A stretch of DNA of 64,000 bases, from assembly GCA_022747635.1 (NCBI GenBank), contig JAKTNV010000003.1, positions 9,030,548 to 9,094,547 on the forward strand, written 5' to 3'. The position numbers and the translations under genes are program-made. The notes below the pieces were generated by a model that ran no database searches, had not been told where the DNA came from, and worked only from the letters and a program-made list of their open reading frames with translations. Positions 1 through 13,270 of this stretch are shown piece after piece; within the stretch, counting starts at the first letter, position 1, and the number at the start of each line of letters is the position of its first letter. This DNA comes from Hetaerina americana. Lineage: Eukaryota > Arthropoda > Insecta > Odonata > Calopterygidae.

Positions 1-599
1 TGAAATCATTAGTAATGATTATAAGGTAAATACTTGATATACCTGTAATACGTTAATGTAATGACATTACGCATATTCATCCACACATGAACTTAAAGCG
101 TGTCATGCAAAGAAAATTGATTATAGGTCCGTTAAAATTAATTAAAAGTTCAACTCAGTAATATTTAATTTTCAATATATTTTAGGGAAAACCTTCATCG
201 GTAGAAATGGACTGATACCTTTAGGCTTTTCTCTTCATTATTGTTTCATTTAGAGGGTTGAGTTAATCAACCTAGAATCACCCAGAGTTAAGGGTGAATG
301 GATTAATCAGGAATACTTAATTCCTTCACAATAGCCCATTTCAAAATTTTTTGGCATCCTCTCATTGTACATTTTTGTTTTACATAATTTTCGCATTTTT
401 TAAAATCGTATCCACTTGCAAACTCGGTTACTTTTGAGTTGCAGTTAACTTGTTATTAAAAAATACATTAATGAATTTTTGCTAATCACTCTTATTTGCT
501 AAGAATTCATCGGGATTACAGAAATTGCTTTTTAAACTCATGGAATACAGTGTACGACTATGAACAGTAGATAGTAGTCACACTTGAGGAAAGAAAATT
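1..599. other. AT-rich non-coding DNA, nothing recognised
   Basis: No long reading frame, repeat or RNA motif is visible. It is AT-rich background like most of the window. Confidence 0.5.
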
Positions 600-890
600 A
601 GAAGTGATGAAAACGTGGAGGAACATTAGAGTGGTGAAAATGAAGACAAGGAATGACTAATGAAGCCCTTCAAAGAGTGAGGTGAAAGATAAATCTATGA
701 AAGACTCTGGCAAGAAGGGAAAAACTAATTGGACCCATTGGGAGGCACAGCACGTTACTGAAGACCGTAATGGAAGTTTAAAACTCTGGAGGAGCACCAC
801 AGATTTTTTCAAGAGAAGCAAGTAATGGGAAGGGATATGAGCGCAAAAAACTTAGACAGTTGAAGAGATTACCTGGTATAAGGGTCTATC
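600..890 (+). pseudogene. Eroded LINE (RTE-like) 3' ORF remnant, C-terminal part
   Basis: Short stretches in shifting frames resemble the C-terminal tail of the intact LINE protein encoded at 13271-16246. A TWRNIRVVKMK-like string near 613 matches the WRRMEKVKW region. A segment near 660-720 resembles NEEVL..VGEERGLL. A LLKTV-like string near 745-775 matches MLKTVIEG, and a final stretch near 845-880 resembles KYSEMKRDL. Frameshifts and stops occur throughout, so it is an old dead copy. Seen directly: the order and spacing of the weak matches. Inferred: that it belongs to the same LINE group. It could be a different RTE family, because this tail is widely shared. Confidence 0.45.
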
Positions 891-2020
891 GCATCCATAG
901 CGGATTTCTATGACTGATAGCCTTGAACAGCGATGATTGATGTATCGTTCATTATTCACATTCATTATCTAATTTAGTTATGTTATGGTCAGTTGATAAA
1001 GAATTTTTAAATATCATAGAAGTTAATTGATTTTTTAAACTTATCGTGAGGACCTAAGTTAAAAACCCTTTGATTTGAGATTTCTCCATATAAGTCTATT
1101 GTATTCGCTACTCAAAAATAAATCCATATGAATAGATAAAAGGCCAAATGCGTGGTTTTCAACTATGAGGCATTAATCACCGTTATTCTTTTACCGTGAT
1201 GTTTCATTGTTTCTCTTTATGCTTAGTAGGTCGAAATTCTCAATGTAGCCATTTTTACAAAAAAATATTTCCTCTACTCATTCCACCTCGATTCTACAGT
1301 TTCTCATAAAAATGTTGCAATTCCATTCCAGACGGTTAAAAAAATCCTGGATTACGAAACCGGTAATTGCATTCCAGTGCCAATGCCAAGAGGGCGTATT
1401 TACAGCTCCTTCTCTAGGATGTTCCAACTTTTTAAAGCTTCCCTCTTTCACTCTTCGACTCGTTTCCTTGACTATTTATGCGATCCTCTCTCCCTCACTC
1501 CGTCGCCGTCAAATATTAAAATCGCCCGTCTTCTTCCCGCTACCGCCCATCTAGGCATCCATTTCGGTCATTAGCTCGAGCCTTGTTTACACTCACGCGT
1601 GCCTGCTTTCCTCCTCGCCGGAACCCGCCCCTCAAACTCCTACCTTTGCGTTTACACTTGTTTTTCTCCGTTCCATTTTATATCGAGGGATCATTGGATG
1701 GGACATTACTTTTTCACGCCTCTCTTTTGTTTCACATCTGGCTTCGCTTACTTTTTGTTCCGCCCAATGTAAAAAAAATCCTGACTCGGGATTTACGTAT
1801 TTTTTTTAGCTCTGCCATATGAGAAAACCTTCATTCTAAGCGGATTGAAATCTATGCAGTCAGTCGCTCTGCTCTCGATAGCCTATTTTCATTGAAATGT
1901 TGTGACTTTCACTTCACGCTTCATGATTCACTTCATAAATAATGTACCATATATCTGTTAAATTCTGAGGGATGTAGCAAGAATTCAATTGTTATGGTTT
2001 TGTACATGTTATTACAGATG
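891..2020. other. AT-rich spacer with a pyrimidine-rich patch
   Basis: No gene is recognised. Around 1430-1660 the plus strand is pyrimidine-rich and gives small chance reading frames of 65-80 codons with no familiar motif. Confidence 0.4.
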
Positions 2021-2224
2021 AGGGATGGCGAACCTTTTGGCGACAGAACGCCATTTATGTACGTAATGAGAGTATATGTGCTATACGTATACACATACTC
2101 TTGACTCAAGTCCCAACCCATTGGCCACCGTGGCATTGTCCGCAGTACCTCTGACAGCTCTGCGGGCCAAAATATTTGTTCAAGTGCCACTTTTGGCACG
2201 CGTGCCATATCTTTGTCATACCCG
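2021..2224. mobile_element. hAT-like MITE (degenerate terminal inverted repeats)
   Basis: The left end reads GGGATGGCGAACCTTTTGG (from 2022). The right end, near 2192-2223, contains TTTTGGCACGCGTGCCATA followed by a degraded match to the complement of the left end. The combination of GGGATGGCGAACC at one end and TGGCACGCGTGCC near the other is characteristic of non-autonomous hAT elements in arthropods. No transposase frame is present in the roughly 200 bp. No clean 8-bp target duplication is visible, so the exact ends are approximate. Confidence 0.45.
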
Positions 2225-5200
2225 TTATTGATTGATATTTGGTATGTTCGGTTTGGTTTGGTATGCATGACTTGGCTTTTATAGGAATGAAAAGTCGATT
2301 TATTGTACTTTTTACTGTCCGCTTAATTTTAAGAAGTATTAGCTCAATAAGACGCTGTTCATCAAAGAGAGAGAATGAGGCTACGAAAGTTACAGTGTTT
2401 TAAATTATCGCATGCAACGTTGTTATGGAAATTCATGCGACGAAAATACTCTGGGAGGAATCTCGAAAACATGTCATAAAAATTGATTTTTGCCAAGTGT
2501 CCCCTGGCCTACATTCTGGTAGCCATTACTGATTCTGGTGGCAAAATTCTTTTACGGAAAATCGATTAAAGTATCTGAATTTGATTGACGACCGACCGCT
2601 TTTTCCTGAACGAGCATTTATAAAGATATTAAACGACATTTTGCATTTTTAATATTCAACTACGTTAATGATCTGCGTTTTCCTGAGATCCCGATTAGCA
2701 GCTTTTGACTCATCGGGTTCTGTGTCGTTAAATGGTCATACTCATAAGACCCAGTTCTGAGAAACGCTAAATGGGAATGAAAAACGATTGACCGAGTAAA
2801 CTTTTTGTAAGTGGACGGGCACGTTGCCAATATGACCATCAGGACCGGCATTAATGTGTCATCCAAAAAATTCGGTTCATCGTGATTTTTGCACTCTGAT
2901 TATAGTTAGCCCGGAGTTAAAGGAACAAATGTTTTCTAACACCTTTGGTCAAAATAAAGAACCGTGAATTCTGCTCAGCTCAGATATTTGTACCCGGAAA
3001 AGTCCTTCATTAACAAAAAGTAGCGGAAAATTTTTAATTTTTTTTTGTATTAAAAGCTTTGTATCCATTATCAAAGCACGGTCCTAAAAAATGAGAGCAG
3101 GGCTACTGTGATGTTTGAATGGGTTAAATTCCATGTATTCAATTGAAAAAGGAAGACTCCTAGTTGATTTATACCTTCGAAACCAAAGAGATAAAAGGCT
3201 CGCGGACCGGTCGAAGAATTCCATTTCGCCCCTGGCACTCAGCCACGTCACAAATCACCTTCCCAGTGAGCTCTTATTCTTTGGAGAGAGGTGAGCAGCT
3301 GAGTCATCGTGAGTGGGCGTGAGCTTGGAAAAAAATAGCTATGCTAGACTAAGGATGTAGAAAGGTAAAGCTTTTTACCTGAAAATATTGGGAAACAAAA
3401 TTGGCTGGCTCAATGTTTCCGGAACGCGCTTAAGCCCCCAATGATAGTTATAGCCGTGTCGAAAAATTTATTTTAAAAGAGTTTTCTTCAATAATCCGAA
3501 ATTTGTGCAAAAAATATATCAACCTTTCTGTTAGTTTCTTTCCCTTCTGCGAAAATTTAGGTTAATATGGCGTTGTGAAGTTAAAGGACAAAGCTGTAAT
3601 CCCTTTGTGATATCAGCTCTTTCCCATTTCAAGGTTTTTTCCCAGGTAGAAGAAATTATCGCAGACGTTTCGTCTTAATTTCTTCTTATATTAATTGCGT
3701 ATACTTCGACTACTGAGGACGCATTATCCATAACTAAGCACCTGCTACATCTGCTCATGAACCAAGAAAATAAATGTATTCGTTCGTAAGCTACGCACTT
3801 GATTAATATTTTTTTAACTGTAGAATACCGTAGACAACTGTTAATAGCCTTGTAACCCACTATTTCTTATCCTAGAAAACACCTCAAAATACACACCACC
3901 CTAAAATATATCACATCAATTACATTTCGCTATTTACTTTCAAAAGACTCTTCTCTTTTAGCTGAAATCAGTATATTCAAGCCGATCTGACGAAGAGCCA
4001 TTTCGTAGAGCAACAAATCCTTAGTAATTTCCCCGAACAAAGTGTTCATTGCGGAATATATTATAAGTATGGATATTTGAGCATAACATAGTGACTTTCT
4101 GCATTGAGCAGTTCGTAAATTAGAATTACATTTCACAAAGTTTTTGGAGTATTTCTTCAAACCATTATCATAAAATAAGGAAAGCATAAAAATCAGAAAG
4201 CACATAATATAATCTTTGTTGCCCAGGACAAAATATCCCCATCGTCACCATTTCCGGTGTTCATGTAATCCGGGAAGGACTATGGCTATTGAAAGTAAAA
4301 TCTATCTAATAAGAATTCAACAATTCAAACTTCATAAGGCTTTATTGGAAGAAAGGAAGGGAAGCAATCCCCATTGTGATGCATTTATCCTAGGGTTATT
4401 AAGCATCTTGCAGTACAAGGTAGAACTAAGGAAAGTACCTACATCTCGTAGTAGAAAGAATTTTAATTTAAAAGGAATTATGACCGGTATTGTGGATCAT
4501 GATCTCTTAAGTCGGTTGGTCCTTTATTTACAATGAGGATGAAAATTTCAAAATATAATCAATATCCTTTGTCACTCTTTCCCTTTCGTGCTTCTCGTGT
4601 GTCATCGATTCGTCTCTTCATTAATCCACTCTTTTATTCTGATCGCATAAGCCTTATTAAGCGCTGTGGCGTTGACCATCATCTTCGGCTTGGCTTCTTA
4701 AGATCTCCCGTGGTGAAAAGCACCCCCTTTCGCCCTAGTCTCTTCATCCTCCTTGTCTCCCACTTTTTATGAAGCAATTCTTTTTTATCGCAATGCATCG
4801 TACCAGGGAGGAGGGTTGGAGGGAAGCGGAATGGGGTGAAATTTAGTTTGTTGGAAGAAGTGGTGGGGGTCGGAGGGGGACCTGGAACTGTGGGAAGTAA
4901 AAAAATACCCTTGTTTAAGTCGCGACTGCTGATGGCAGTGATGAACTGGTGCGAGAGATTTTTGCGGTTGCCGATATGCTAGCGTTTTGCCTCGTTGCCT
5001 ACAAAGGAAGTCAACCAGCAAGGTATTTTCCTGCACTAGAAGGTTTCCATGGGAAATTTGAGACCCACATGGAAATTCGAGGGAAAGTTTGATTTAAAGA
5101 TATATCGCTTTTTGCCATATGACTTTTCTAAGAACAATGGCATATGTGGAGAAAAGAAAATAATTTATTGTGATAGGATGGTAACGCCTAGCGGATTTGT

Positions 5201-8200
5201 CTAAGGTTTTTAATGTTTCTTATCTGCGTGATGAACGACTAGGGTTTTAGATAGCTAGATAAATGTAGAGGGCATAATAAAATACCCGTAATGGAGAAAA
5301 TGTAAGCATAGTATAATGCATTATGATTGGCACAAAATGTCATCGAAAGGGATCGCGGTGAAATAAAATACAAATTGAGATGCATTGTATTGATATTTAA
5401 GCATCCTGGTCAAAAAAGTGTAAGTAATTTGAAAAAAATGCCTGTTCCTGAAATAAAATTAAGCATTTTTATGCTTCAATACTGAAAACTGACTGAATTA
5501 TAGATCACGGCCTCTTTGCCTTTGCTTTTCTGGATCCTGAAATAATTAGGCCTTTTAAAGACGCTCGTTTTTACTCAGTACACATTGTAAAAAACGTAAG
5601 AAGTTCCTCTGCAGCACGTAATGAATTTGAACATAAATATTTGTATTTAATTCGTAAATGACATTCACGAAGTAATTTTTTGGGTCGGACTGAAATTCAT
5701 CTGTTGAGCATAAATATGTATACATGATAAATAATTATTATGATGTAATTATAAATTAGTGCAAAATTTGTGAACGAGAACTGTAAACGTGATAATTTGC
5801 CATTGTAGTTGTGGCTGAAATAAGTAAAATGGCCGTCAGGGGGAGCAATTTCATGGCTAATTTTAAATAGTATATTTTATCTTATTTTAAATATTTTCAA
5901 GTGAATTAGTGAAATAATATTTTAAATTTTGTGTGCTTTCAAACTCTTAAATTTACCGCTGGTTGTCCACATCCTTTAAACAAATTTATTGATTTCCAAC
6001 GACGACTCAACACAGTTTTAAAGTCATGAATACGCCTGTAAACATACAATGGATTCCCCAATTAAAAAGTATGTTACAAATCTGGTAAGTGTTGAATATT
6101 ATGGATATGTAATACTTTTCAATAATTCTTTTATAAAGTATATAAACAGATTAGTGAGATATTGAAATAATGCTAAATTATTTTTAATGGAAAGGAATTA
6201 ATTTTTAAGATGCCATGTTATAAAAGTAAAGTGTATTAATTTAATGAGAATTATATCTTAGATATTTCTAATGTTCCTAAATCGCGTGACACTGGCATAA
6301 ATACCGCCACAATTTGTACACATATTAACCATTAAATCCCCAGACTAGTGGTTTTGAAGGCTGCCTTCTCTCCCGCTGAGTCCTCCCTGTGTCCCAGTCA
6401 GGCAGGCCCTTTCTCTGCCTCATAGCTCCCAGACACTGTCATGTTGTCTTCTCTGCCTCTCTCAGTCTTTCTCATGTGTCTTACCGCCCTATATATGTAT
6501 GTCTCTCTCCCTCTCATTTTCCGTTTCTCTCTTCTCTCATCCTCCTCCCCTGGAGTCCTTTGAACCTCTCTTACGATCTATCTCTACAGACAGAAGGACT
6601 CATTTCGAAGAGTCGAGAGTAACCTTTGCAGCATCGTCATTCAATGAGCCGGAAGCCTTAAAAACAGCGAGATAGCAATCTCTAGACGTGAGGAGGGCAA
6701 AATACATTGAGCTCGCACACTGAATGGGGAATTTCCAAAGCAGCTTGCTCAATGGATCGATACTTCATTGGCACTAATAATCAAGTCACGAGTAAAAGGG
6801 AGAATGTGACTGGAAGTAAATGTGTGAATATAGTTCGTCGCGCAAACCAATATCAGTTGATTGTTGAAAGAGAAGTGGTGATGAGTGACGACATGAAAGT
6901 TCATTTCTTACGGCAAAAGTCGTTACATTATATCAGTAATCAATACTGAAACTCTCGTATAGGACGGATCGATATTTAGTGAAGAATAATGGTCTATATT
7001 TTTTATATCTTTGTCTGTTGGCACTATGGGTGAGTTATTACTTATTTTCATTGATCGTAGAGTTAAAGAAGAAGGAGATAGACAGAGGAGAGGTCATGGT
7101 CTCAGCTATACGTATAAAATTTCCGCATTTATTCTGCTGGAACTCATCATGAAAATTAAATACGCTTTAGTAGGACTACGTAAGGATTTCACCACTTGGT
7201 GATGAAAAGAGCAATGATATTAAAATGTATCCCAATGATAAGTATTCCGAGATAAATATTGAATCGGTTTTTGATCCTCTTACACCTAAAATTTCTAAGT
7301 TATTATGATATTTTAATTAATGAAGATTGTAGCATTAGTGCTAGCATATCTAATTCCTGCTAGGTTTAAAATCAGAATATTATGCAAGTGAATACAACCA
7401 AATAATTACGAAGTATTTTCCATTTCACGCATTGGGGCAATACTTTTGTGACGCATAAGACATCGTGTTAACATACCACTATGCGAGACTACTCACATAG
7501 GTTAATTTACTTTCATGCTATCTTTTCTATCCTTTCATTATTAATACGCCTCTTTCGCATTCATATAATATTTTATCAATAATTTTCTGCTTTCGGATAT
7601 TCAAAATGTCGTTATCTCGAGTGCACCTTCAACGAAACTACCCATTTTTATTTTCTATTTCCACGCATTCCTCTCAAACTAATATTTTCCTTTCATCGGT
7701 CTATTTAGTAATTCGACCCTCAACCATTCTCTTTACCTTACAAAACCAGCATAATGTGCTGCTTGTATAAATGGCCAAGACTAATTTTTCATCAGTGATA
7801 TTGGCTTAAGACACAATTGACAAATTCATCAATCTTTTATGGCCGTAGTAACATTCTTATAGCATAGCATATTATTGCTATACTTGCCTCTTTCCGATGC
7901 ATTTCATCCACATTCTTTAACATCCAGCTATTTCCCAACGTATTTCTCATCCTCACCGCTTTAGTCGAAGCGTATTCTTTTCCTGGTGCATACTATTTTC
8001 ACTTCCGTCCAATTATGTGGGTAGAATTTTTTGCTTTTTTACACTTTTATACACTGCCATTTTTTTCTTCCTGTAGCAGAAATCTGAATCGGTTCAGAAT
8101 AAATACGACATGAATGATTAATTCCTTCGTATCAGGACGTTAGAATTCATTCGATAGGAAATCAATAATTAATTCAGAGTTATTTTGCTATTCGGAGACC

Positions 8201-9734
8201 TCTGGTTGCTCGTTCAACTTGCCCTTGGTTTGTCTTCAGGTGTGTCCTAGGGGTCGAACCACCCTAGTGAACACTATTGCGCGAGGCTCTGTTCGTATCC
8301 TCGAGCGAAGGTAGATCGAACATGTGTGTGCGTTACCCACCTGATCAACCGGGCACGCAGTCATCTGTACTCATGCACAAACTCCGCATGAAATTGACAC
8401 CATTGGAATATAGTTGATTAATTCGTTCAAAATTTCCTAGAGCATGCGATGCTTCATGATTTTTGAGGCATAGAATTTTCGCATAATAAACTCAATTAAA
8501 ATTTTGAATAACATTTTTAATTTATGTGCATTTTTCTCGCAGAGAGCTATTTGGTAAAACCATTACTTAATTTTTTTATTCCAGGTATTATAATCATAAG
8601 CTCACCGAATTTTGGAATCAATTGCAATGGTTATACGTAATTTTCTACTTTTCTCATTTTCACACATTTGCTTTTTCTGTGCAAGATAGGTATTTGATGT
8701 TTTTGTTGATGCTTATCAATACGACATGCATCAAGGTCATAACCAAATCTTTTTAATATGGTTAAAACTCTTGTTTCCCTGTTGATGTCATGTTACGTCA
8801 GCATAGTCTTCTGTTAAAATATTGTATTTTAAACTCTAGCTTTTCTATTTATTTATATTGATATGAGAGTATAAAACTTGTTTCGTTGAGAAATTTCTGT
8901 GGTCCCTTTGAAAGTTGGGCAATTTAAAAATTAAACACAGTGAAAAAGAATAGTTCACGTACCTTTTTGAAAATTTATGCATCAAAATAAACCTTGGGTG
9001 CATAGGAACATCCCAGAAAGTGCTTTTTATCGGTAAAATCCGCTCGGTCTATTGGACGTGATGATGAATGGTAGATGAAATCATTTTACTTTCGGAACAG
9101 AGCACACCATTAATAGGCCTTTATTTCTCTCAAAATTACTCAGTGAATATTTACCGGGTTCATTGACGAAATTATAGGTTAGTTTGAACAAATATCTTGA
9201 ATATCATATCGGCAATATAAAAACAGGAAAGTGTGCATCATTTCATTCCTCACAATCCGCTTCGTATCTTTTACTTGCCTTTACCCTTACTTAAAAGTCA
9301 ACCTCGCAAAAAAAAGACCGCTGTGTTACGACACAGACATAATATTGGAATTACAGGCCTTGAGACCACAATCATGTGAATATCATAGTGACTTGAGAGT
9401 GAATTCACTGTGATGTACCATTCATTGTTGATTCAAATACTCGTGAACTAATATCCCTTCGGTGTCACTTTCTTTTCTTAGGTAATAATGGTTTGTAGTT
9501 CTATTTATCTATTTAAAATATCCATCTTAATATCAAGATTTTACTGGAAAGTTTTTTCTCCTTATTTGAACTGCTGATTTAACGATAACGCCTATACAGA
9601 AATTTGTAGTTCTCAAACACCATCGTGGCCCCTTCCGAGATTTTTACCAACCTGTCTTCTTCTTTGATATACGTAATGTTTTCCACCAGTTATGCTCGTT
9701 TCAGATCATGATTAATTTTTTTCCTTCGTTTAAA
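2225..9734. other. Long AT-rich region without a recognisable gene
   Basis: Only chance-length reading frames occur here (none above about 110 codons) and none has a recognisable motif. Local features: a moderately GC-rich patch at 3165-3340, a G/A-skewed patch at 4795-4900, and a pyrimidine-rich patch at 6360-6570. It is compatible with intergenic DNA or the interior of a very large intron. Confidence 0.4.
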
Positions 9735-10120
9735 AGCCGCGTGACTCCATCTGCACTGGGCCTCGCCCTGTAAGGCTGACCCAAACATAGTGTCTTCGCC
9801 GCACCCTTATCTCCGTCGCGTCATCATCACCTCCACAGCACTCACTCCCCAATAAGTCCCTTTCCTCCCCTCATTCCTGCCGGCCCCGCCTATCTGCGGC
9901 CTCCCATCCACCTCGTCCGTCCAGCGATACACTCAGTTTGATGAATGACCCTCGTGGGCTGCCTGGCCAAATCGATCGTGAGGGCCTCAGCCGCGGCGGA
10001 AACGCCGGGTGGAAGGGGGAGGGGAATCCGCGCTTTTGTTCTGCTAATATTTTTTTGCGGGTCTTTGTGTGAACTAGCTCTCTGCTTCGTTCCTCTCCAT
10101 TTTCACGCCTTGTGTACACG
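9735..10120. other. GC- and CpG-rich island
   Basis: About 390 bp stand out from the AT-rich surroundings. The left part is C-rich on the plus strand, followed by a CpG-rich stretch at 9900-10045 containing CCGCGGCGG. Short frames on both strands (82 and 62 codons) have no recognisable domain and look like a by-product of the base composition. It could be a promoter, first exon or unknown repeat; the sequence does not decide. Confidence 0.35.
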
Positions 10121-11929
10121 AATGGAATATTAAAGTGATCAGCGGTGAGAGAGACATCAATATTTGATGGATTAATTGTGAAATATGACTTTAAATTAAT
10201 GAAACTATTGATGCGGTCAAGGAAGGATTTCCGTGGATCGACGAGGGCTTGGTGTTGATGGAATCTTCTGGCTTTAAGTCTAAAAAAATAAGATATCTAT
10301 TTTTTCTTATGTGACTCATTGGGCAGAAAGCTTTGGTGCCACCTTATCTACTGGTCACTTTAACCATTATTGTCGTTTAAAATGTTGCCACAGCAGGCTG
10401 CAGCATCGAGAGAGTGGTCGAAAGGAACTGATTTGCTTTTTGGAGCAATAGGTGTATCTCTAATTCTCGTATTAGGCGTTTGCGGTATTTCTGTTTCTGC
10501 TTCTGTATATGATTTATCCGTTGATCAGTGGTCTATTGCCACTGCTACTTTTGTGTCGAATGGTATCAGAAAATAAATATTCCTTCAAATCAAATAATTA
10601 TGTTTTGAATACTATTATAACAAAAATGATAAACGTTAATTTAGGATTTGGCCTTATTCCAGATCATTGGTTGAGGACACTGAAGTATTGATATCCTATC
10701 CAAAACTTTACAATGGTGCTTTGAAAAGCATTATATGATAAGTGCACTTTTACTTCGGATTTTAATTGAAATTGAGTTTAGTAATTAATTTGAAAATAAA
10801 ATAATCCAATATTTGTGAATTTGTAGAATTAAATATATGGGTACTCGATGATATGCTTTGTCGTATATGTCAATTTTGAAAGAGGACATTTTTTTATACA
10901 TTTAGCAAATGAAAGTTTTACGTGCACATATTTTAATGTTTAAGAATTCAACGGATTTTCTTAAATATCACTGCCACCTTTGAAAATTTTTGACTTTATT
11001 ATTGAAAACCTATTCATAAGTAGTGTATATTTCGTTTTATGGTAGTCATTTTACTCCTTAGCAATGTCAAATGCACTATTGGCTGTATTTATTTGGATAA
11101 ATAATTGAATTAGCACTTTTCTATTCTATTCCTTGTTTTTAAAAAAGTACTGCCAAGTGAGTTAAATTTTAGCTATAGATTTATGTAAACGGAAATTAAA
11201 TTAAAAATGCCTAATAATTGTTCTGTTTAAACGTAATTCTCACTCAAATACTTCATCTTTCTTGAAACGAGCAATTTCTATTTACACAGAATAGCATTGA
11301 ACTTTATTTCTAATGGAACTTTTCACTCTTTCATTTTTATCATGGTTCATATTTAAAACTTATTTTTGGGTCCATTACATCTATACCATACATTATTATT
11401 TTGCCTATGATTGAAATGTAGGGATAAGCAGTGAGTGAAGCAATGTGTTGTAATTATTGTGTGATGAATGTGGGCCACTCGGTAATATCACATGAATAAA
11501 TTCTTGGAAGTATCAAATCTGCATTCACATTCTAGTCAAAGAACTCATTAAAGTTTTACCGAGAAAGATCTGATTAATTTCATACAATAATCCCAGACGG
11601 CCATTCCGCATGAAATTTGCCAGATTAACCTTATGCGTAGTATCCACAATACTAAGGAGCTTTTCCCTACGATTTCGATGCTTAGATTGATTACGGCCTA
11701 AAAATAATATAATCGTGTAGTACGTATAGGTTTGTACTTTTATTTTACTAGTAGGGCTAAAACCCTTTAAAGGTATTCGTAATAGTAATTAACTCAGAAA
11801 GAGGAAACTGATCTACTTGAGGACCTTCTCCAATAGGATCCTTAATCTTTTTTCTGTATGTTAGTGGGAGCGGGATAATGGCGCAAAAAATTGCCCCAGT
11901 CAATTTCATTCCCCTAAGAGAACGATCCA
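10121..11929. other. AT-rich spacer with one small ORF containing a hydrophobic stretch
   Basis: A 64-codon frame starts at ATG 10382 and ends at 10576 on the plus strand. It contains a hydrophobic run (LLFGAIGVSLILVLGVCGI) that could span a membrane. No family is recognised and no splice context is evident. The rest of the interval is AT-rich with nothing recognisable. Confidence 0.2.
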
Positions 11930-12770
11930 CCGAATCTCCCCGCGTTTTGCCATCGTCTTGCGAGAGGGGGGTGAGACCCGCCGTTCGTCACTCAATTTCC
12001 ACCCTTATCTGCTCAACCCTATAAACCGACTTCCACCACCCTCTCGCCCCCCTGAACCCCCCGGCCCCCGTTCCACGACGGTGATCGCCAAGAAGACCTC
12101 GATCCTCTTTCCTCCCGACACATGCCCACCCCAGGGGGGAACGGAATGATTCCCCCCCCTGCCGAGTGACTCCCCTCTCTCCCCATTCTCCCCCCCCCCG
12201 GGACCCCCTCGCTCTCGTGGGACACCCGAGGACATTTGGGGGGGGGGTGTATGGGAAAATGGGGAGAGACATATGCAAATGTAAGTGGGCTTGTTTGTGT
12301 GCGTGGCCGTGTGTACACAATAAAGCGTCGAAGGGGCGAGAGGGAGGAGTAGGGGCACCGCTCTCAGGGGGTGAGGGCGAGGGTTCGAGTCCGCAGGGCC
12401 GCTTGTGAGGCCGCCTTGTGCCACCGTTCCCCTTCCTTTGCGCTTTGAGGGGGGCGTGTCGGGGTCGTCCTTCCACGCCCCTCCCTCGTGCGTATGCCTG
12501 TGTCCCGCCCGTCGTGCCTTGCCGGGAGAGCGGACAGGTGTACGACACGCGGAAGCCTTAAGGAAGACACTCGGGGGCGCTCTCCGCCTCGGTCGCTCCT
12601 CCATCTCTCGCTAATGAGCAAACTTGCATAGAAGGGGAGAGGAATGTAGGGAGGATGGCGAACGCTCTTGACGTGTCGTCATGAGAGGAACGTGATTCTA
12701 TCCGCACCGTACACACAAAAGACACGGGGTAGTGTCGGCGCTTCTTTAATTTCACATTGAAAAGACTTTT
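11930..12770. other. Strongly GC/CpG-rich island with G-runs
   Basis: This is the most GC-rich block of the window. It has runs of nine or more C (about 12190) and G (about 12238-12247) and many CpGs. Overlapping open frames occur on both strands (up to 199 codons on the minus strand), as expected where A/T-rich stop codons are rare. None shows a conserved domain. The block resembles an arthropod promoter or 5' UTR, but no initiator or splice site could be tied to a transcript. Confidence 0.4.
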
Positions 12771-13153
12771 CACTTCTCTCTTCTCACCCTACCCTTACCT
12801 TCTCTTTCAGATACATTCAGTTATTTAGTTTTGCGTAAAATTAATCTGAAATTGATGTACCTTGCTGAAATCTTGTTTTAGGAAATTCAAAATTTTTGCT
12901 CGGTGTTAGAAACTACCAAGGAAATTTCGGGTATTCAATGTTGATTTATGGGGTTGGATTACACTTTATGGAACTTTCTTCCTTTTTTAATCCATTCCGT
13001 CCCTCCACCCATAGTTTTTGTGCGATATACTGAATAACCCACTCTAATTATAACCTTAGCATTTGTTAAAAAGTTTGGAATATCTGAGCTCTTTAACGAC
13101 AAAAATATTTTTGCGAAAATGTATTTTTTTGGGAATGGGGATCCTATCACTTT

Positions 13154-13164
13154 TCTCTGTAAAT
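13154..13164. repeat. Target-site duplication, left copy, of full-length LINE
   Basis: TCTCTGTAAAT here is repeated exactly at 16540-16550. The two copies flank the LINE directly, as expected for target-primed reverse transcription. Confidence 0.9.
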
Positions 13165-13270
13165 TTTTTTTTTTTAAGGTAATCTACCGGTTAAGGTAGG
13201 TTTTTCGATGGACACAACTACCAAACAAATATTTTGTGACTACTAACAAAACACAACCCTAAATTCTACT

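Noticed and set aside
3187..3250. Possible TATA promoter (GATAAAAGGC, then CACTCAGCC)
   Set aside because: A single TATA-like string in AT-rich DNA without an ORF or a second supporting element.
8220..8370. tRNA/SINE-like strings (GATCAGGTGGGTAACGCA and TGTTCGTATCC)
   Set aside because: The box A-like and box B-like motifs are on opposite strands and cannot form one Pol III promoter.
8581..8760. Acceptor-like TTTTTTTATTCCAG followed by about 55 open codons
   Set aside because: No convincing donor (GTTATA only), and composition is like the AT-rich background.
11988..12604. Minus-strand frames of 186 and 199 codons in the GC island
   Set aside because: They overlap each other and plus-strand frames in a GC-rich block with few stop codons, and show no domain or splice context.
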